From positions 1-64,000 of the forward strand of contig NZ_BCSM01000004.1 of assembly GCF_001570865.1 (NCBI RefSeq): a DNA stretch of 64,000 nt, in the 5' to 3' direction. Within the stretch, counting starts at the first letter, position 1. Each line of letters begins with the position of its first letter. Under the pieces are notes generated by a model. The model did not search any database. It saw nothing but the letters and a program-made list of their open reading frames with translations, and had not been told where the DNA came from. This stretch comes from Rothia kristinae NBRC 15354 (lineage in GTDB: Bacteria; Actinomycetota; Actinomycetes; Actinomycetales; Micrococcaceae). Below, one piece after another: positions 24,886 through 33,245 of the stretch. Made by a program: the position numbers and the translations under genes.

Positions 24886-25862
24886 GCCGGAACCACGATC
24901 ACGGGGACGGCGGGCACACCCCGGAGGAGCACCCCCACGGCCACGACGCCGGGGGACACGGACACACCCACGGCGTCGGGGCCGGGCGGCGTCGGCTGAG
25001 CATCGCCCTGGGCATCGGGCTGGTGCTGTTCGTCGCCCAGCTCATCGGATCCATCATCACCGGGTCCCTGGCGCTGCTGTTCGACACCGCCCACGTGCTC
25101 ACCGACGCCGCCGGGCTGGCCATGGCCCTGGGGGCTGCGGTGCTCGCCCAGCGTCCGGCCACCGCCCACCACACCTGGGGGCTCAAGCGCGCGGAGATCC
25201 TCGCGGCCACCGTGCAGGCCGCGGTGCTGCTGGGCGTCGGAGTGTTCGTGGTCATCGAGGCGGTGCAACGCTTCGTGCATCCCGAGCCGGTGGCCGCCCC
25301 GGAGATGATCCTGTTCGGGGTCATCGGGCTCGTGGGCAACATCGCCGCCCTGCTCGTGCTGACCGGCGGCCAACGGAACCTCAACCTGCGGGCGGCCTTC
25401 CTGGAGGTGGTCAACGACGCCCTGGGCTCCGTCGCGGTGATCCTCTCCGCCCTGATCATCACCTGGACCGGGTGGGTGCAGGCCGACGGCGTCGTCGCCC
25501 TGCTGATCGGGCTGCTGATCATCCCGCGGGCCCTGAAGATCCTCGCCGAGGCCGTGGGGGTGCTCCTGGAGCGCACCCCGCCGGGCCTGGACCTGGATCG
25601 GGTGCGTCAGCACATCGAGGCCCAGCCGCACGTGGTGCGGGTGCATGACCTGCACGCCGGGCGCATCTCCACGGACCTGCCCTTCCTCACCGCGCACGTG
25701 GTGCTGGAGGACGAGTGCTTCGAGGACGGGCACTCCGCGCAGCTGCTGTGCACCCTGCAGGAGTGCATCGCGGAGCACTTCGACGTCTCCATCGCCCACT
25801 CCACGATCCAGCTGGAGCCGGCCCGCCACGCCGCTCATGAGGCCCAGGACTTCACCGTATGA
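24882..25862 (+). CDS. CDF-family cation diffusion facilitator (zinc/cobalt exporter type)
   Basis: 326 residues from a GTG overlapping the acylphosphatase stop. The N-terminal tail is His-rich (HDHGD...HPHGHDAGGHGHTHG), a cytoplasmic metal reservoir. Six membrane helices follow, with the transport-site residues in ALLFDTAHVLTDAAG (HxxxD) and FLEVVNDALGS (an N/D pair where most zinc CDFs have HxxxD). A C-terminal cytoplasmic domain contains HDLHAGRIS. This is closest to the CzcD/ZitB group. The second site N-D instead of H-D could change metal preference (inference). Confidence 0.92.
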   Translation: MSRNHDHGDGGHTPEEHPHGHDAGGHGHTHGVGAGRRRLSIALGIGLVLFVAQLIGSIITGSLALLFDTAHVLTDAAGLAMALGAAVLAQRPATAHHTWGLKRAEILAATVQAAVLLGVGVFVVIEAVQRFVHPEPVAAPEMILFGVIGLVGNIAALLVLTGGQRNLNLRAAFLEVVNDALGSVAVILSALIITWTGWVQADGVVALLIGLLIIPRALKILAEAVGVLLERTPPGLDLDRVRQHIEAQPHVVRVHDLHAGRISTDLPFLTAHVVLEDECFEDGHSAQLLCTLQECIAEHFDVSIAHSTIQLEPARHAAHEAQDFTV

Positions 25863-26686
25863 GCGTCGGCGACGCCGGGGAGGGCCCGGAGGCCACCGTG
25901 CAGCTGTCCTTCTCCGGGGCCACCGCCAGGGTGCGCCCCGACGGGTGGGGTGAGGGCGGCGTCGTCCTGGAGATCGACGGCGCCGAGCAGTCCCACGTGA
26001 TCCCGGCCCACCCGGAGCGGATCCGCTACGAGTACCTGCGGCGCATCGCCCACCTCGCGGATCTGATCGGGGAGCCGGGGGAGCCGATCGCGGCGGCGCA
26101 CCTGGGGGCGGGGGCCCTGACCCTGCCGCGATACGTGCAGGCCACCCGGCCCGGGTCGGCGCAGGTCGCGGTGGAGATCGAACGCGAGCTGCCCGGCTTC
26201 ATCACCCGGCACCTGCCGCTGCCGCCCGGCACGGATCTGCGGGTGGTCATCGACGACGCCCGCGCGGCTCTGCCCGGGCTGCGCTCGGCCGCCGGCATGG
26301 GGTCGGCGCAGGGATTCGACCTGGTGGTCGTGGACATCTTCGCCGGGGCGGACTCCCCGGCGCACCTGGCCTGCCGGGACTTCTACGCCGAGGCCCTGGC
26401 GCAGCTGGGCTCGCGGGGGATCCTCGCCGTGAACGTGGGGGATGACCCGCCTCTGGACTTCTTCGTCGCGCAGGCCGCCGCGCTGGATGCGGCCGCCGCC
26501 GACGCCGGGCTGCCCGGTCCCTGGACCCTCACCGACGCCGGGATGCTCACCGGGCGCTGTCCCGGGAACCTGATCCTGGCCGCCGGGCCGGGGCTGGGCG
26601 AGGAGCACCGGGCTCGGCTGGAGGCGGCCGGGCCGCATCCGGCGGCCGTGCTGGATCCGGTGCGCACCCGGGCCTTCCGGCCCTGA
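25859..26686 (+). CDS. spermidine synthase-like (aminopropyltransferase-fold) protein
   Basis: 275 residues, starting in an ATGA overlap with the CDF gene. The Rossmann-like fold has HLGAGALTLPRY (SAM-type motif I), VEIERELPGF, DLRVVIDDARAAL and FDLVVVDIFAG, which correspond to spermidine synthase motifs. The proton-abstracting Asp and polyamine-binding residues cannot be confirmed by eye, and such actinobacterial proteins are often only synthase-like. It ends the acylphosphatase-CDF run. Confidence 0.8.
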   Translation: MSVGDAGEGPEATVQLSFSGATARVRPDGWGEGGVVLEIDGAEQSHVIPAHPERIRYEYLRRIAHLADLIGEPGEPIAAAHLGAGALTLPRYVQATRPGSAQVAVEIERELPGFITRHLPLPPGTDLRVVIDDARAALPGLRSAAGMGSAQGFDLVVVDIFAGADSPAHLACRDFYAEALAQLGSRGILAVNVGDDPPLDFFVAQAAALDAAAADAGLPGPWTLTDAGMLTGRCPGNLILAAGPGLGEEHRARLEAAGPHPAAVLDPVRTRAFRP

Positions 26687-26749
26687 GCCGCGCGGGCGCG
26701 TCCCATGATCGCTCGGGCCGAGGGCCTTCTGACGTGGTTCAATGAACCC

Positions 26750-27586
26750 ATGGCACCGAATCTCTCCGAGTCCGCCCTGAAGAACGCCTTCGACGACGAC
26801 GGCAAGCCCAAGCCCGCCCTGAACAAGGCCCTGGACTCCGTGCTGCGGATCCAGCGGCCGCTGGTGGTCGGGTCCATCAAGCGGATGCGTAAGAAGCACC
26901 CGAAGGACACCCCCGAGCAGATCCTGAAGCGCATCGAGAAGATCTACCTGCGCGACGTCACCGTCGGCGGCGGTGCCATCGGCGCCTCCGCGTTCGTGCC
27001 CGGGATCGGCACCGCGACGTCGCTGGGGCTGTCCTTCGTCGCCATCGGCGGGTACCTGGAGCGCACCGCGATCTACTGCCAGTCCGTCGCGGAGCTGAAC
27101 GGGGTCCACGTGCAGGACCCGGAGAAGGCCCGCACCATGGTCATGGCGCTGATGCTGGGCGAGGACGGCAACGTGCTGATGTCCCAGATCCTCGGGCAGG
27201 CCGGCAAGGGCCGGGGCCTGTCCAGCAAGTGGGGTCAGATGATGGGCAAGGACGAGTCCAAGGGCTTCTCCGTGTCCAAGACGATCCGCACCATGTTCGT
27301 CAAGCGCTTCCTGGCCCGCCAGTCCGGCGCGATGCTCGGGCGCGCCCTGCCCTTCGGTCTGGGGGCCGTGGTGGGCGGCGGGGCCAACCTGGCGCTGGGC
27401 CGGAAGGTCATCTCCTCGACCCACGAGGCCTTCGGCGAGGCCCCGGCCCTGTTCCCGGACTCGCTGCAGCTGGACGGAGTCGCCCCCAAGTTCGAGGACC
27501 GGCGCGATGAGCGCCGCGCCAAGATCCTCTCCGGCGAGATCCGGCCCAGGAAGTTCGACCAGGCCGGGCCCGCCGCCGAGGACTGA
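26750..27586 (+). CDS. uncharacterised protein with a central hydrophobic segment (weakly EcsC-like)
   Basis: 278 residues. A basic, helical N terminus (about 1-75, RPLVVGSIKRMRKKHPK) is followed by a Gly-rich hydrophobic stretch (GGGAIGASAFVPGIGTATSLGLSF), then helices and a second hydrophobic stretch (LPFGLGAVVGGGANLALG). The arrangement recalls EcsC-family proteins but the match is weak. TTCAAT lies six bases before ATG 26750, the leaderless layout. Its last 23 codons and the stop are tandemly duplicated downstream. Confidence 0.62.
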   Translation: MAPNLSESALKNAFDDDGKPKPALNKALDSVLRIQRPLVVGSIKRMRKKHPKDTPEQILKRIEKIYLRDVTVGGGAIGASAFVPGIGTATSLGLSFVAIGGYLERTAIYCQSVAELNGVHVQDPEKARTMVMALMLGEDGNVLMSQILGQAGKGRGLSSKWGQMMGKDESKGFSVSKTIRTMFVKRFLARQSGAMLGRALPFGLGAVVGGGANLALGRKVISSTHEAFGEAPALFPDSLQLDGVAPKFEDRRDERRAKILSGEIRPRKFDQAGPAAED

Positions 27587-27673
27587 GCCGACCGGGCCAA
27601 GATCCTCTCCGGGGAGATCTGGCCCAAGAAGTCCGACCAGGCCGGGCCCGCCGCCGAGGACTGAGCCGACCGG
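27518..27673 (+). repeat. 78-bp tandem duplication spanning a stop codon
   Basis: Unit 1 (27518-27595) holds the last codons and TGA of the preceding gene. Unit 2 (27596-27673) repeats it with four substitutions. The period of 78 is a multiple of three, so the second unit stays in frame and ends at a second TGA (27662-27664). Confidence 0.9.
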
Positions 27674-27705
27674 GCCGAGTTGCTCGGATAGCGCCGCTCG
27701 GATAG

Positions 27706-27756
27706 CGCGACGGCCCCCGGGCCCCCTTCGACGAGGGGGTGCCCGGGGCCGTCGCG
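27706..27756. terminator. bidirectional hairpin terminator
   Basis: Arms CGCGACGGCC and GGCCGTCGCG with further inner pairing (CCGGGC/GCCCGG, CCCCT/AGGGG) between two convergent genes. Confidence 0.7.
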
Positions 27757-27812
27757 TGAATCGGGCCGGCGGGGCCCGCCCGCCGTCGCCCCGGCTGAGA
27801 CCGGACCGGGGT

Positions 27813-29276
27813 TCAGTCCCGGGCCCAGTCCACCAGGGCGGCGGCGATGCCGTGGTAGGCGGCGGGGGTGAGCTCGGCCAGGCGGCCGGCGGCGGCGTCG
27901 GGCAGCCCCAGGCTCCCGACGAACTCCCGCAGCCGCTGCTGGTCCACCCGGTGCCCGCGGGTCAGCTCCTTGAGCCGCTCGTAGGGGCTGTCCAGGCCCG
28001 GCGCGCCGGCGATCGCCTCCGCGCGCATGACCATCTGGATGGCCTCGGCCAGCACCTCCCAGTTGTGCTCCAGGTCCTCGGCCAGCACCTCCTCGGCCAC
28101 CGCGAGCTTGGCCAGCCCCTGGGCGACGTTGGAGATCGCCAGCAGCGAGTGGCCGAAGGCCGTGCCGATGTTGCGCTGCGTGGTGGAGTCCGTGAGGTCC
28201 CGCTGCCACCGCGAGGTGCTCAGCGTCGTCGCCAGGGTGTCCAGCAGGGAGGTGGACAGCTCCAGGTTGGCTTCGGCGTTCTCGAAGCGGATCGGGTTGA
28301 TCTTGTGCGGCATCGTCGAGGACCCCGTGGCGCCCTCCACCGGGATCTGGCGGAAGTAGCCGATGGAGATGTAGGACCACACGTCGGTGCACAGGTTGTG
28401 CAGCACCCGGTTGAACTGGGCGATGCCGGCGTAGAGCTCGGCCTGCCAGTCGTGGGATTCGATCTGCGTGGTCAGCGGGTTCCAGGTCAGCCCCAGTCCC
28501 TCGACGAAGGTGCGGGAGACCTCCTGCCAGTCCGCCCCCGGCACGGCGACGATGTGCGCGGCGTAGGTGCCGGTGGCTCCGTTGATCTTCCCGAGGATCT
28601 CCTGCTCGGTGACCCGCTTCAGCTGCCGCCGCAGCCGGAAGGCCAGCACGGCCAGCTCCTTGCCCAGCGTGGTGGGGGTGGCCGGCTGCCCGTGGGTGCG
28701 CGAGAGCATCGGGATCTCGCGGGTCTGCTCCGCCATCGCGAGGAGCTGATCCACGAGGTCGCGTGCGGCGGGCAGCCACACCTGCTCGACGGCGTCGCGG
28801 ATGCCCACCGCCCACGCGAGGTTGTTGATGTCCTCGGAGGTGCACCCGAAGTGCACCAGCGGGGTCAGTCGCTCCAGACCCAGGGCCTCGAGGCGGCGTC
28901 CGATGTAGTACTCCACGGCCTTGACGTCGTGCACCGTGACGGCCTCGATCTCGGCGAGCTCGGCGACGGCGTCGGCGTCGAAGTCCGTCACCAGGGACCG
29001 CAGGCCGGCCTGCCGCTCGGCGTTCAGCGGCTCGAGCCCGGGCAGCACACGGTGTTCGCACAGGTGGATGAACCACTCCACCTCCACGTGCACGCGGTTG
29101 CGGTTCAGGGCCGCCTCGGAGAGGTGCTCGGTCAGGGGCGCGCTCTGGCGCCGGTATCGGCCGTCCAGGGGCCCCAGGGCCGGGGCGGGGGACTGGGCGG
29201 CGAGGCTGAGGCGGCCGTCGGGCAGGCGGGGGTCGGCGTGCTCGGACGGGGAGCCGGAAGGGGTCGGTGAGGCCAT
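27813..29276 (-). CDS. purB: adenylosuccinate lyase
   Basis: 487 residues. It cleaves SAICAR and adenylosuccinate in purine synthesis. The fumarase/ASL signature GSSTMPHKINP is exact, and the catalytic His region SRTHGQPATPTTLGKE and FGCTSEDINN are present. Sequence and length are of the E. coli type (456 aa) with an N-terminal extension of about 30 residues. GAGAAT lies six bases before ATG 29276, so the mRNA may be leaderless. It is not near other purine genes here. Confidence 0.97.
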   Translation of the reverse strand: MASPTPSGSPSEHADPRLPDGRLSLAAQSPAPALGPLDGRYRRQSAPLTEHLSEAALNRNRVHVEVEWFIHLCEHRVLPGLEPLNAERQAGLRSLVTDFDADAVAELAEIEAVTVHDVKAVEYYIGRRLEALGLERLTPLVHFGCTSEDINNLAWAVGIRDAVEQVWLPAARDLVDQLLAMAEQTREIPMLSRTHGQPATPTTLGKELAVLAFRLRRQLKRVTEQEILGKINGATGTYAAHIVAVPGADWQEVSRTFVEGLGLTWNPLTTQIESHDWQAELYAGIAQFNRVLHNLCTDVWSYISIGYFRQIPVEGATGSSTMPHKINPIRFENAEANLELSTSLLDTLATTLSTSRWQRDLTDSTTQRNIGTAFGHSLLAISNVAQGLAKLAVAEEVLAEDLEHNWEVLAEAIQMVMRAEAIAGAPGLDSPYERLKELTRGHRVDQQRLREFVGSLGLPDAAAGRLAELTPAAYHGIAAALVDWARD

Positions 29277-29563
29277 GCGGTCATTCTCGCACGGCCTCCC
29301 CGCGCCCCGGGGATCCGCGACGCCGGTGCTGCGGGAATCCTCGGCGGGAATCCACAGCCGGCTCCTTCCGCGGGTGAAGCGGGCCCGCCGTCCACAGGAC
29401 CCCCGGGATCCCGCGGGAGGGGCGATTCGGGCCCGGGCGGTCCGGCGCAGGATGGGCGGGACGCCGGTCGCACCGCACGGACGGCGGCTGGCCCCCGATG
29501 GGGTTCGAGCCGCCGCCGGCTGCGGGACGGCCGATCACTGGGCACCTGAGGAGGGCGGCGGAG

Positions 29564-30097
29564 ATGGACATGATGGACACGCTGGGGCTGGTGGCCCCCG
29601 GAGCGCTGACCGGGGCCGGGGCGGCCGCGCAGGAGCGGCTGCGCGCCCTGGCCGAGCAGGCCCGCACCTGCTCCCGGCAGATCCACGGCGCCGGTGAGCA
29701 GGCGGCCGGGGCCACCCGGATCGAGTGGGAATCGGAGGCGGCGCAGCTGTTCCGCACCGGGATGTCCCGGCACGGGAGCCAGGTGGTGCTGGCCCGGGAC
29801 CAGCTGGAGCAGGCGGCCGTGGAGCTGGAGCTGGCCGGGGAGCAGATCCGGGCGCACCTGGAGGGCCTGGCCACGGCGATGGCCGCGGCCCGGGACCGCC
29901 TGGGGCAGGCCCTGCACCGGGAGACCCAGCGGCTGCTGGACGGGGTCCAGGATCTGGCCGGGGACACCGTGGAGGCTGGGCGGCGGGCCCTGGAGTCCGT
30001 GGAGGTCTGCGGGGCCCGGGCCGCCGCCGAGGCGCTGGGCGGGGATCCGCTGGCCGCCGGGGTGCGCAGCGCCCTGGCCCAGGCGGGGGTGCGGTGA
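29564..30097 (+). CDS. WXG100-like protein
   Basis: 177 residues. The first ~115 residues form a helix-turn-helix hairpin with W55-E-S57 at the turn followed by EAAQLFR, matching the W-x-G/S-xAA--F pattern of ESAT-6/WXG100 proteins. A further ~60-residue helical extension (to AQAGVR) is longer than classic 100-residue members. Its stop overlaps the start of the next gene (TGATG), so the two proteins are made together, as is usual for type VII secretion substrates and partners. No ESX machinery genes are in the window, so export is an inference. Confidence 0.7.
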   Translation: MDMMDTLGLVAPGALTGAGAAAQERLRALAEQARTCSRQIHGAGEQAAGATRIEWESEAAQLFRTGMSRHGSQVVLARDQLEQAAVELELAGEQIRAHLEGLATAMAAARDRLGQALHRETQRLLDGVQDLAGDTVEAGRRALESVEVCGARAAAEALGGDPLAAGVRSALAQAGVR

Positions 30098-31896
30098 TGG
30101 GCGGGGTGTTCTCCCGGCTGGGGGAGTATGAGACGTTCCTGGGCGCCCCGGCGCAGGAGACCGGAGCTCTGCAGCACGATCTGGGCGCCGTCCCGGAGGG
30201 AGGGGCGCTGCTGCAGACCTCCGTCCGGCAGCAGCGGATCGACACCGAGGAGGTGTCTCGGGCCTCCCTGCTGCTGGGTGCGGCCGGTGTGGAGTACGGG
30301 GCCACCCAGCTGGAGGCGCTGCCGGTGCAGACGGAGACGGCCCTGGCCTGGTCCCACCTGTCCGTGCATGCCGCGCGCGCCGCGGACCTGCTGCTGCAGG
30401 CGCAGTCCACGATGCTGGAGCTGACGACGGACGCCGCGGACTACGCCGCCAAGCTGCAGGCTGCGGCCCTGTCCTACGAGCACGCGGAGCAGATCGCGGG
30501 GGCCCTGGTGGGCGTCTTCGACTCCTTCTACAGCGGGGCCGTGCGTCAGATCTTCACTTCCGCGTTCACCACGGTGCGCAGCCTGCCGTTGGTGCTGACC
30601 CCGCAGGGGGCCGCGGGTGCGGCCGGAGGGCTGGGGACGATGGCGCTGGTGGGGGTCGCGCTGGTGGGCGGATTCGGTGCGGATGCGCACCTGCGGGGCC
30701 GACGGGCCGCGGCCTCCTCCCTGCTGCGCGGGGGCTCCCAGGGGAAGCTGGAGGCCACCCTGCACGGGGCCCGGGGGATGAAGCAGGCGGAGCGGGCCGC
30801 CGGGATCGGCCTGGGGCGGGTCACGGGGTTCCGGGAGGCCGGAAGGAGCAGCGGCACCGTGCAGCGCGGCGGCGTCGGCGGGATCATGGCGCGGATCAAC
30901 GCGGCGGGAAGTACGGACGTCCGGCTCGACGCCGAGCACGGGGCCCAGGAGGAGACCGCCCTGGGGCACGTGGACGTGCAGGTGGTGACCCGGCCCGACG
31001 GCACCCGGGCCTACACGGTCTCGATCCCCGGCTCCGATTTCGACAACCTGTGGGCGGAGAACGAACCCAACGGCACCTTCTCCGCCCTGGACCTGGCCTC
31101 CGCGGACGGGACCGCGAGCCTCGCCCAGTCCCCAGTGCTGATGCAGATGGTGGATCAGGCCCTGCGGGAGGCCGGGGCCTCCGCCTCCGACGAGGTGCTG
31201 CTCACCGGATTCAGCCAGGGCGGCATGACCGCGCAGGCGCTGGCCGCCAACGGGGACTTCCGCAGCCGGTGGAAGGTGGCCGGGGTCCTGTCGATGGGGG
31301 CGCCGACCTCCGCCTACGGCGGGATCCCCGAGGACATCCCGGTGCTCAGCGTCGAGGACGTCAACGACGTCGTGCCCGCCGTCCTGGCCGAGGGCAGCCG
31401 CCCGGCTAACGCCCAGACGCAGGAGGTGCACGTGAACATGGGTGAGGAGGAGTACGGCATCGGCCTGTTCGGCACGCACAACGGCGCTGGTTATGAGCAC
31501 ATGGCTCCCGCGGTGGCCCAGCAGCTGGGCCGCACCGGGGAGGGGCGGGAGTATCTGGCGATGCTGGATCGGATGATGCCGGAGGGCGCGGCGGTGAGCA
31601 CCGTGACCTACGAGGCCGGCGCGGAGTACTACAACGCCGACCCCGACGATCCCCGCCGCCCCATCGCTCCGGTGAATCCGGCGTCGGTGGGCACCGCGAA
31701 GGAGGCGCTCGCCGCGGGGAAGGAGCTGGCCGGCGAGGCGGGGAAGGCGGCGGTGGGCGGGCTCACCCGGATGCCGGAGATCCGGCTGCCCGAGCCGTGC
31801 CCCGCCCCGCAGATCCCGCAGGGCGGGGAGTTCCCGGGGACCATCCGCCCGCCGCGCCTGCCCGGGCATCCGATGCCCTCCCCGGTGCTGCAGTGA
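30097..31896 (+). CDS. serine hydrolase protein with WXG/PE-like N-terminal domain
   Basis: 599 residues. The N-terminal ~140 residues are helical and end with KLQAAALSYEHAEQ, where Y127-E-H-A-E131 fits the YxxxD/E type VII export motif. A hydrophobic Gly/Ala-rich stretch lies at about 170-197. The second half is an alpha/beta hydrolase with nucleophile elbow G371-F-S373-Q-G-G, plausible acids in VEDVNDVVP (about 420) and a His in FGTHNGAGYEH (about 461 or 468). The C-terminal ~70 residues are Pro-rich. The layout recalls lipase/esterase effectors paired with a WXG100 partner. Substrate unknown. Confidence 0.72.
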   Translation: MGGVFSRLGEYETFLGAPAQETGALQHDLGAVPEGGALLQTSVRQQRIDTEEVSRASLLLGAAGVEYGATQLEALPVQTETALAWSHLSVHAARAADLLLQAQSTMLELTTDAADYAAKLQAAALSYEHAEQIAGALVGVFDSFYSGAVRQIFTSAFTTVRSLPLVLTPQGAAGAAGGLGTMALVGVALVGGFGADAHLRGRRAAASSLLRGGSQGKLEATLHGARGMKQAERAAGIGLGRVTGFREAGRSSGTVQRGGVGGIMARINAAGSTDVRLDAEHGAQEETALGHVDVQVVTRPDGTRAYTVSIPGSDFDNLWAENEPNGTFSALDLASADGTASLAQSPVLMQMVDQALREAGASASDEVLLTGFSQGGMTAQALAANGDFRSRWKVAGVLSMGAPTSAYGGIPEDIPVLSVEDVNDVVPAVLAEGSRPANAQTQEVHVNMGEEEYGIGLFGTHNGAGYEHMAPAVAQQLGRTGEGREYLAMLDRMMPEGAAVSTVTYEAGAEYYNADPDDPRRPIAPVNPASVGTAKEALAAGKELAGEAGKAAVGGLTRMPEIRLPEPCPAPQIPQGGEFPGTIRPPRLPGHPMPSPVLQ

Positions 31897-31925
31897 GGCC
31901 CGGCACACCGGGGAGGGGCAGCGGC

Positions 31926-31938
31926 TACAGTGGTGTCC
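31926..31938 (+). promoter_or_regulatory. leaderless-type promoter of the aminotransferase gene
   Basis: TACAGT (31926-31931), seven bases, then ATG 31939. No Shine-Dalgarno. Confidence 0.55.
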
Positions 31939-33105
31939 ATGAGTCCCGAGAACTCCTCCGAGCCCCCCGCCCGCGACGCCGCCGGGCACCGCGGCATCAC
32001 CCCGCGCCCCGTGTTCGACCAGCTGCCGGCCTACGCCGCCGGGAAGCCGCCGAAGGTCGTGGAGGGGCTCCGACAGTTCAAGCTGTCCTCCAACGAGAAC
32101 CCGCTGGGACCGGTGCCGGCCGTCGCGGAGGTCATCGACGCCTTCCGGGACACCCACCTGTACCCGGATCCGCTGTCCACCCGGCTGCGCGAGGCCCTGG
32201 CGGGGCACCTGGAGGTTCCCGCGGAGGACATCGTCACCGGGGCGGGCAGCCTCGGGGCGCTGACCCAGATCCTCGCGGCCTTCGCCGGGCAGAACCCGGA
32301 CGGGGTCCAGGACGAGGTCGTCTACCCGTGGCGCTCCTTCGAGGCCTACCCGATCGTGGTGGGCCTGGCCGGGGCCCGCTCGGTGCAGGTGCCGCTGACC
32401 GAGGACGGGGGCAACGACCTCGAGGCCATGGCCGCGGCGATCACCGAGCGCACCACCGTGGTGCTGCTGTGCTCCCCCAACAACCCGACCGGCCCGGCCC
32501 TGACCCGCGACGCCGTGGAGGCGTTCCTGAAGAAGGTCCCGGAGCACGTCGTCGTCGTGCTGGATGAGGCGTACTACGAGTTCTGCCGCCTCTCCGAGCT
32601 GACCGAGCGGGAGCGGGCCGAGGGCGGCCTGGCCGAGGGGGTGTCCCTGTACCGGGAGCACCCCAACCTGGTGGTGCTGCGGACCTTCTCCAAGGCGGCC
32701 GGGCTGGCCGGGCTGCGCGTCGGGTACTCGATCGCCCACCCGGAGATCACCCGCAGCCTGCGCGTGTCCGCCACGCCCTTCGCGGTGAGCACCTTGGCTG
32801 AGTCCGCCGCGGTCGCCGCGATCGCCCACCAGGAGGAGGTCGATGAGCAGGTCCGGTGGATCGTGGCCGAGCGGGAGCGCATCGTCGCGGCGCTGCGCTC
32901 GGACGGCTGGGAGGTCCCGACGACGCGGGCGAACTTCGTGTGGCTGCCGCTGGGGGAGCGCTCCGCGGCCTTCGCGCAGCTGGCCGAGGAGCACGCCCTG
33001 TCCGTGCGGGCCTTCCACCCGGAGGGGGTGCGCGTGAGCGTCGGCCCGCGCGAGGCCAATGACCGCTTCCTGGAGATCTGCCGGCACTTCCGGGAGCGCG
33101 TCTGA
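31939..33105 (+). CDS. HisC-like aminotransferase (aromatic/histidinol-phosphate type)
   Basis: 388 residues, fold type I PLP enzyme. FKLSSNENPLGP and YPDP at the N terminus, GAGSLGALTQI, CSPNNPTGP (PLP Asn), LDEAYYEFC, and the Lys in RTFSKAAGLAGLRVGY. This pattern is shared by histidinol-phosphate and the actinobacterial aromatic aminotransferase (PatA/pat). No his genes are nearby, but a keto-acid dehydrogenase operon follows after 140 bp, so it could supply branched-chain or aromatic keto acids (inference). Likely leaderless start at 31939. Confidence 0.88.
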   Translation: MSPENSSEPPARDAAGHRGITPRPVFDQLPAYAAGKPPKVVEGLRQFKLSSNENPLGPVPAVAEVIDAFRDTHLYPDPLSTRLREALAGHLEVPAEDIVTGAGSLGALTQILAAFAGQNPDGVQDEVVYPWRSFEAYPIVVGLAGARSVQVPLTEDGGNDLEAMAAAITERTTVVLLCSPNNPTGPALTRDAVEAFLKKVPEHVVVVLDEAYYEFCRLSELTERERAEGGLAEGVSLYREHPNLVVLRTFSKAAGLAGLRVGYSIAHPEITRSLRVSATPFAVSTLAESAAVAAIAHQEEVDEQVRWIVAERERIVAALRSDGWEVPTTRANFVWLPLGERSAAFAQLAEEHALSVRAFHPEGVRVSVGPREANDRFLEICRHFRERV

Positions 33106-33132
33106 GGAAGCCGTCTCGAGGCCCGGGGCGGG

Positions 33133-33138
33133 TAGGCT
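33133..33138 (+). promoter_or_regulatory. -10 box upstream of the dehydrogenase operon
   Basis: TAGGCT about 108 bp before ATG 33246. The -35 is not clear. Confidence 0.35.
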
Positions 33139-33245
33139 GGGGCCAGGGCGGCCGGAGGCCGCCGCGGTGCGCCCGGGGCTCATCCCGGCCCGCTCCACGG
33201 CCCCTCTTCGCGACGCCGCCCATCCACCCCAGCCACGGAGGATCC

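Noticed and set aside
29277-29563. A gene in the gap between purB and the WXG-like gene
   Set aside because: Open frames there are antisense shadows; only a ribosome site for the next gene is supported.
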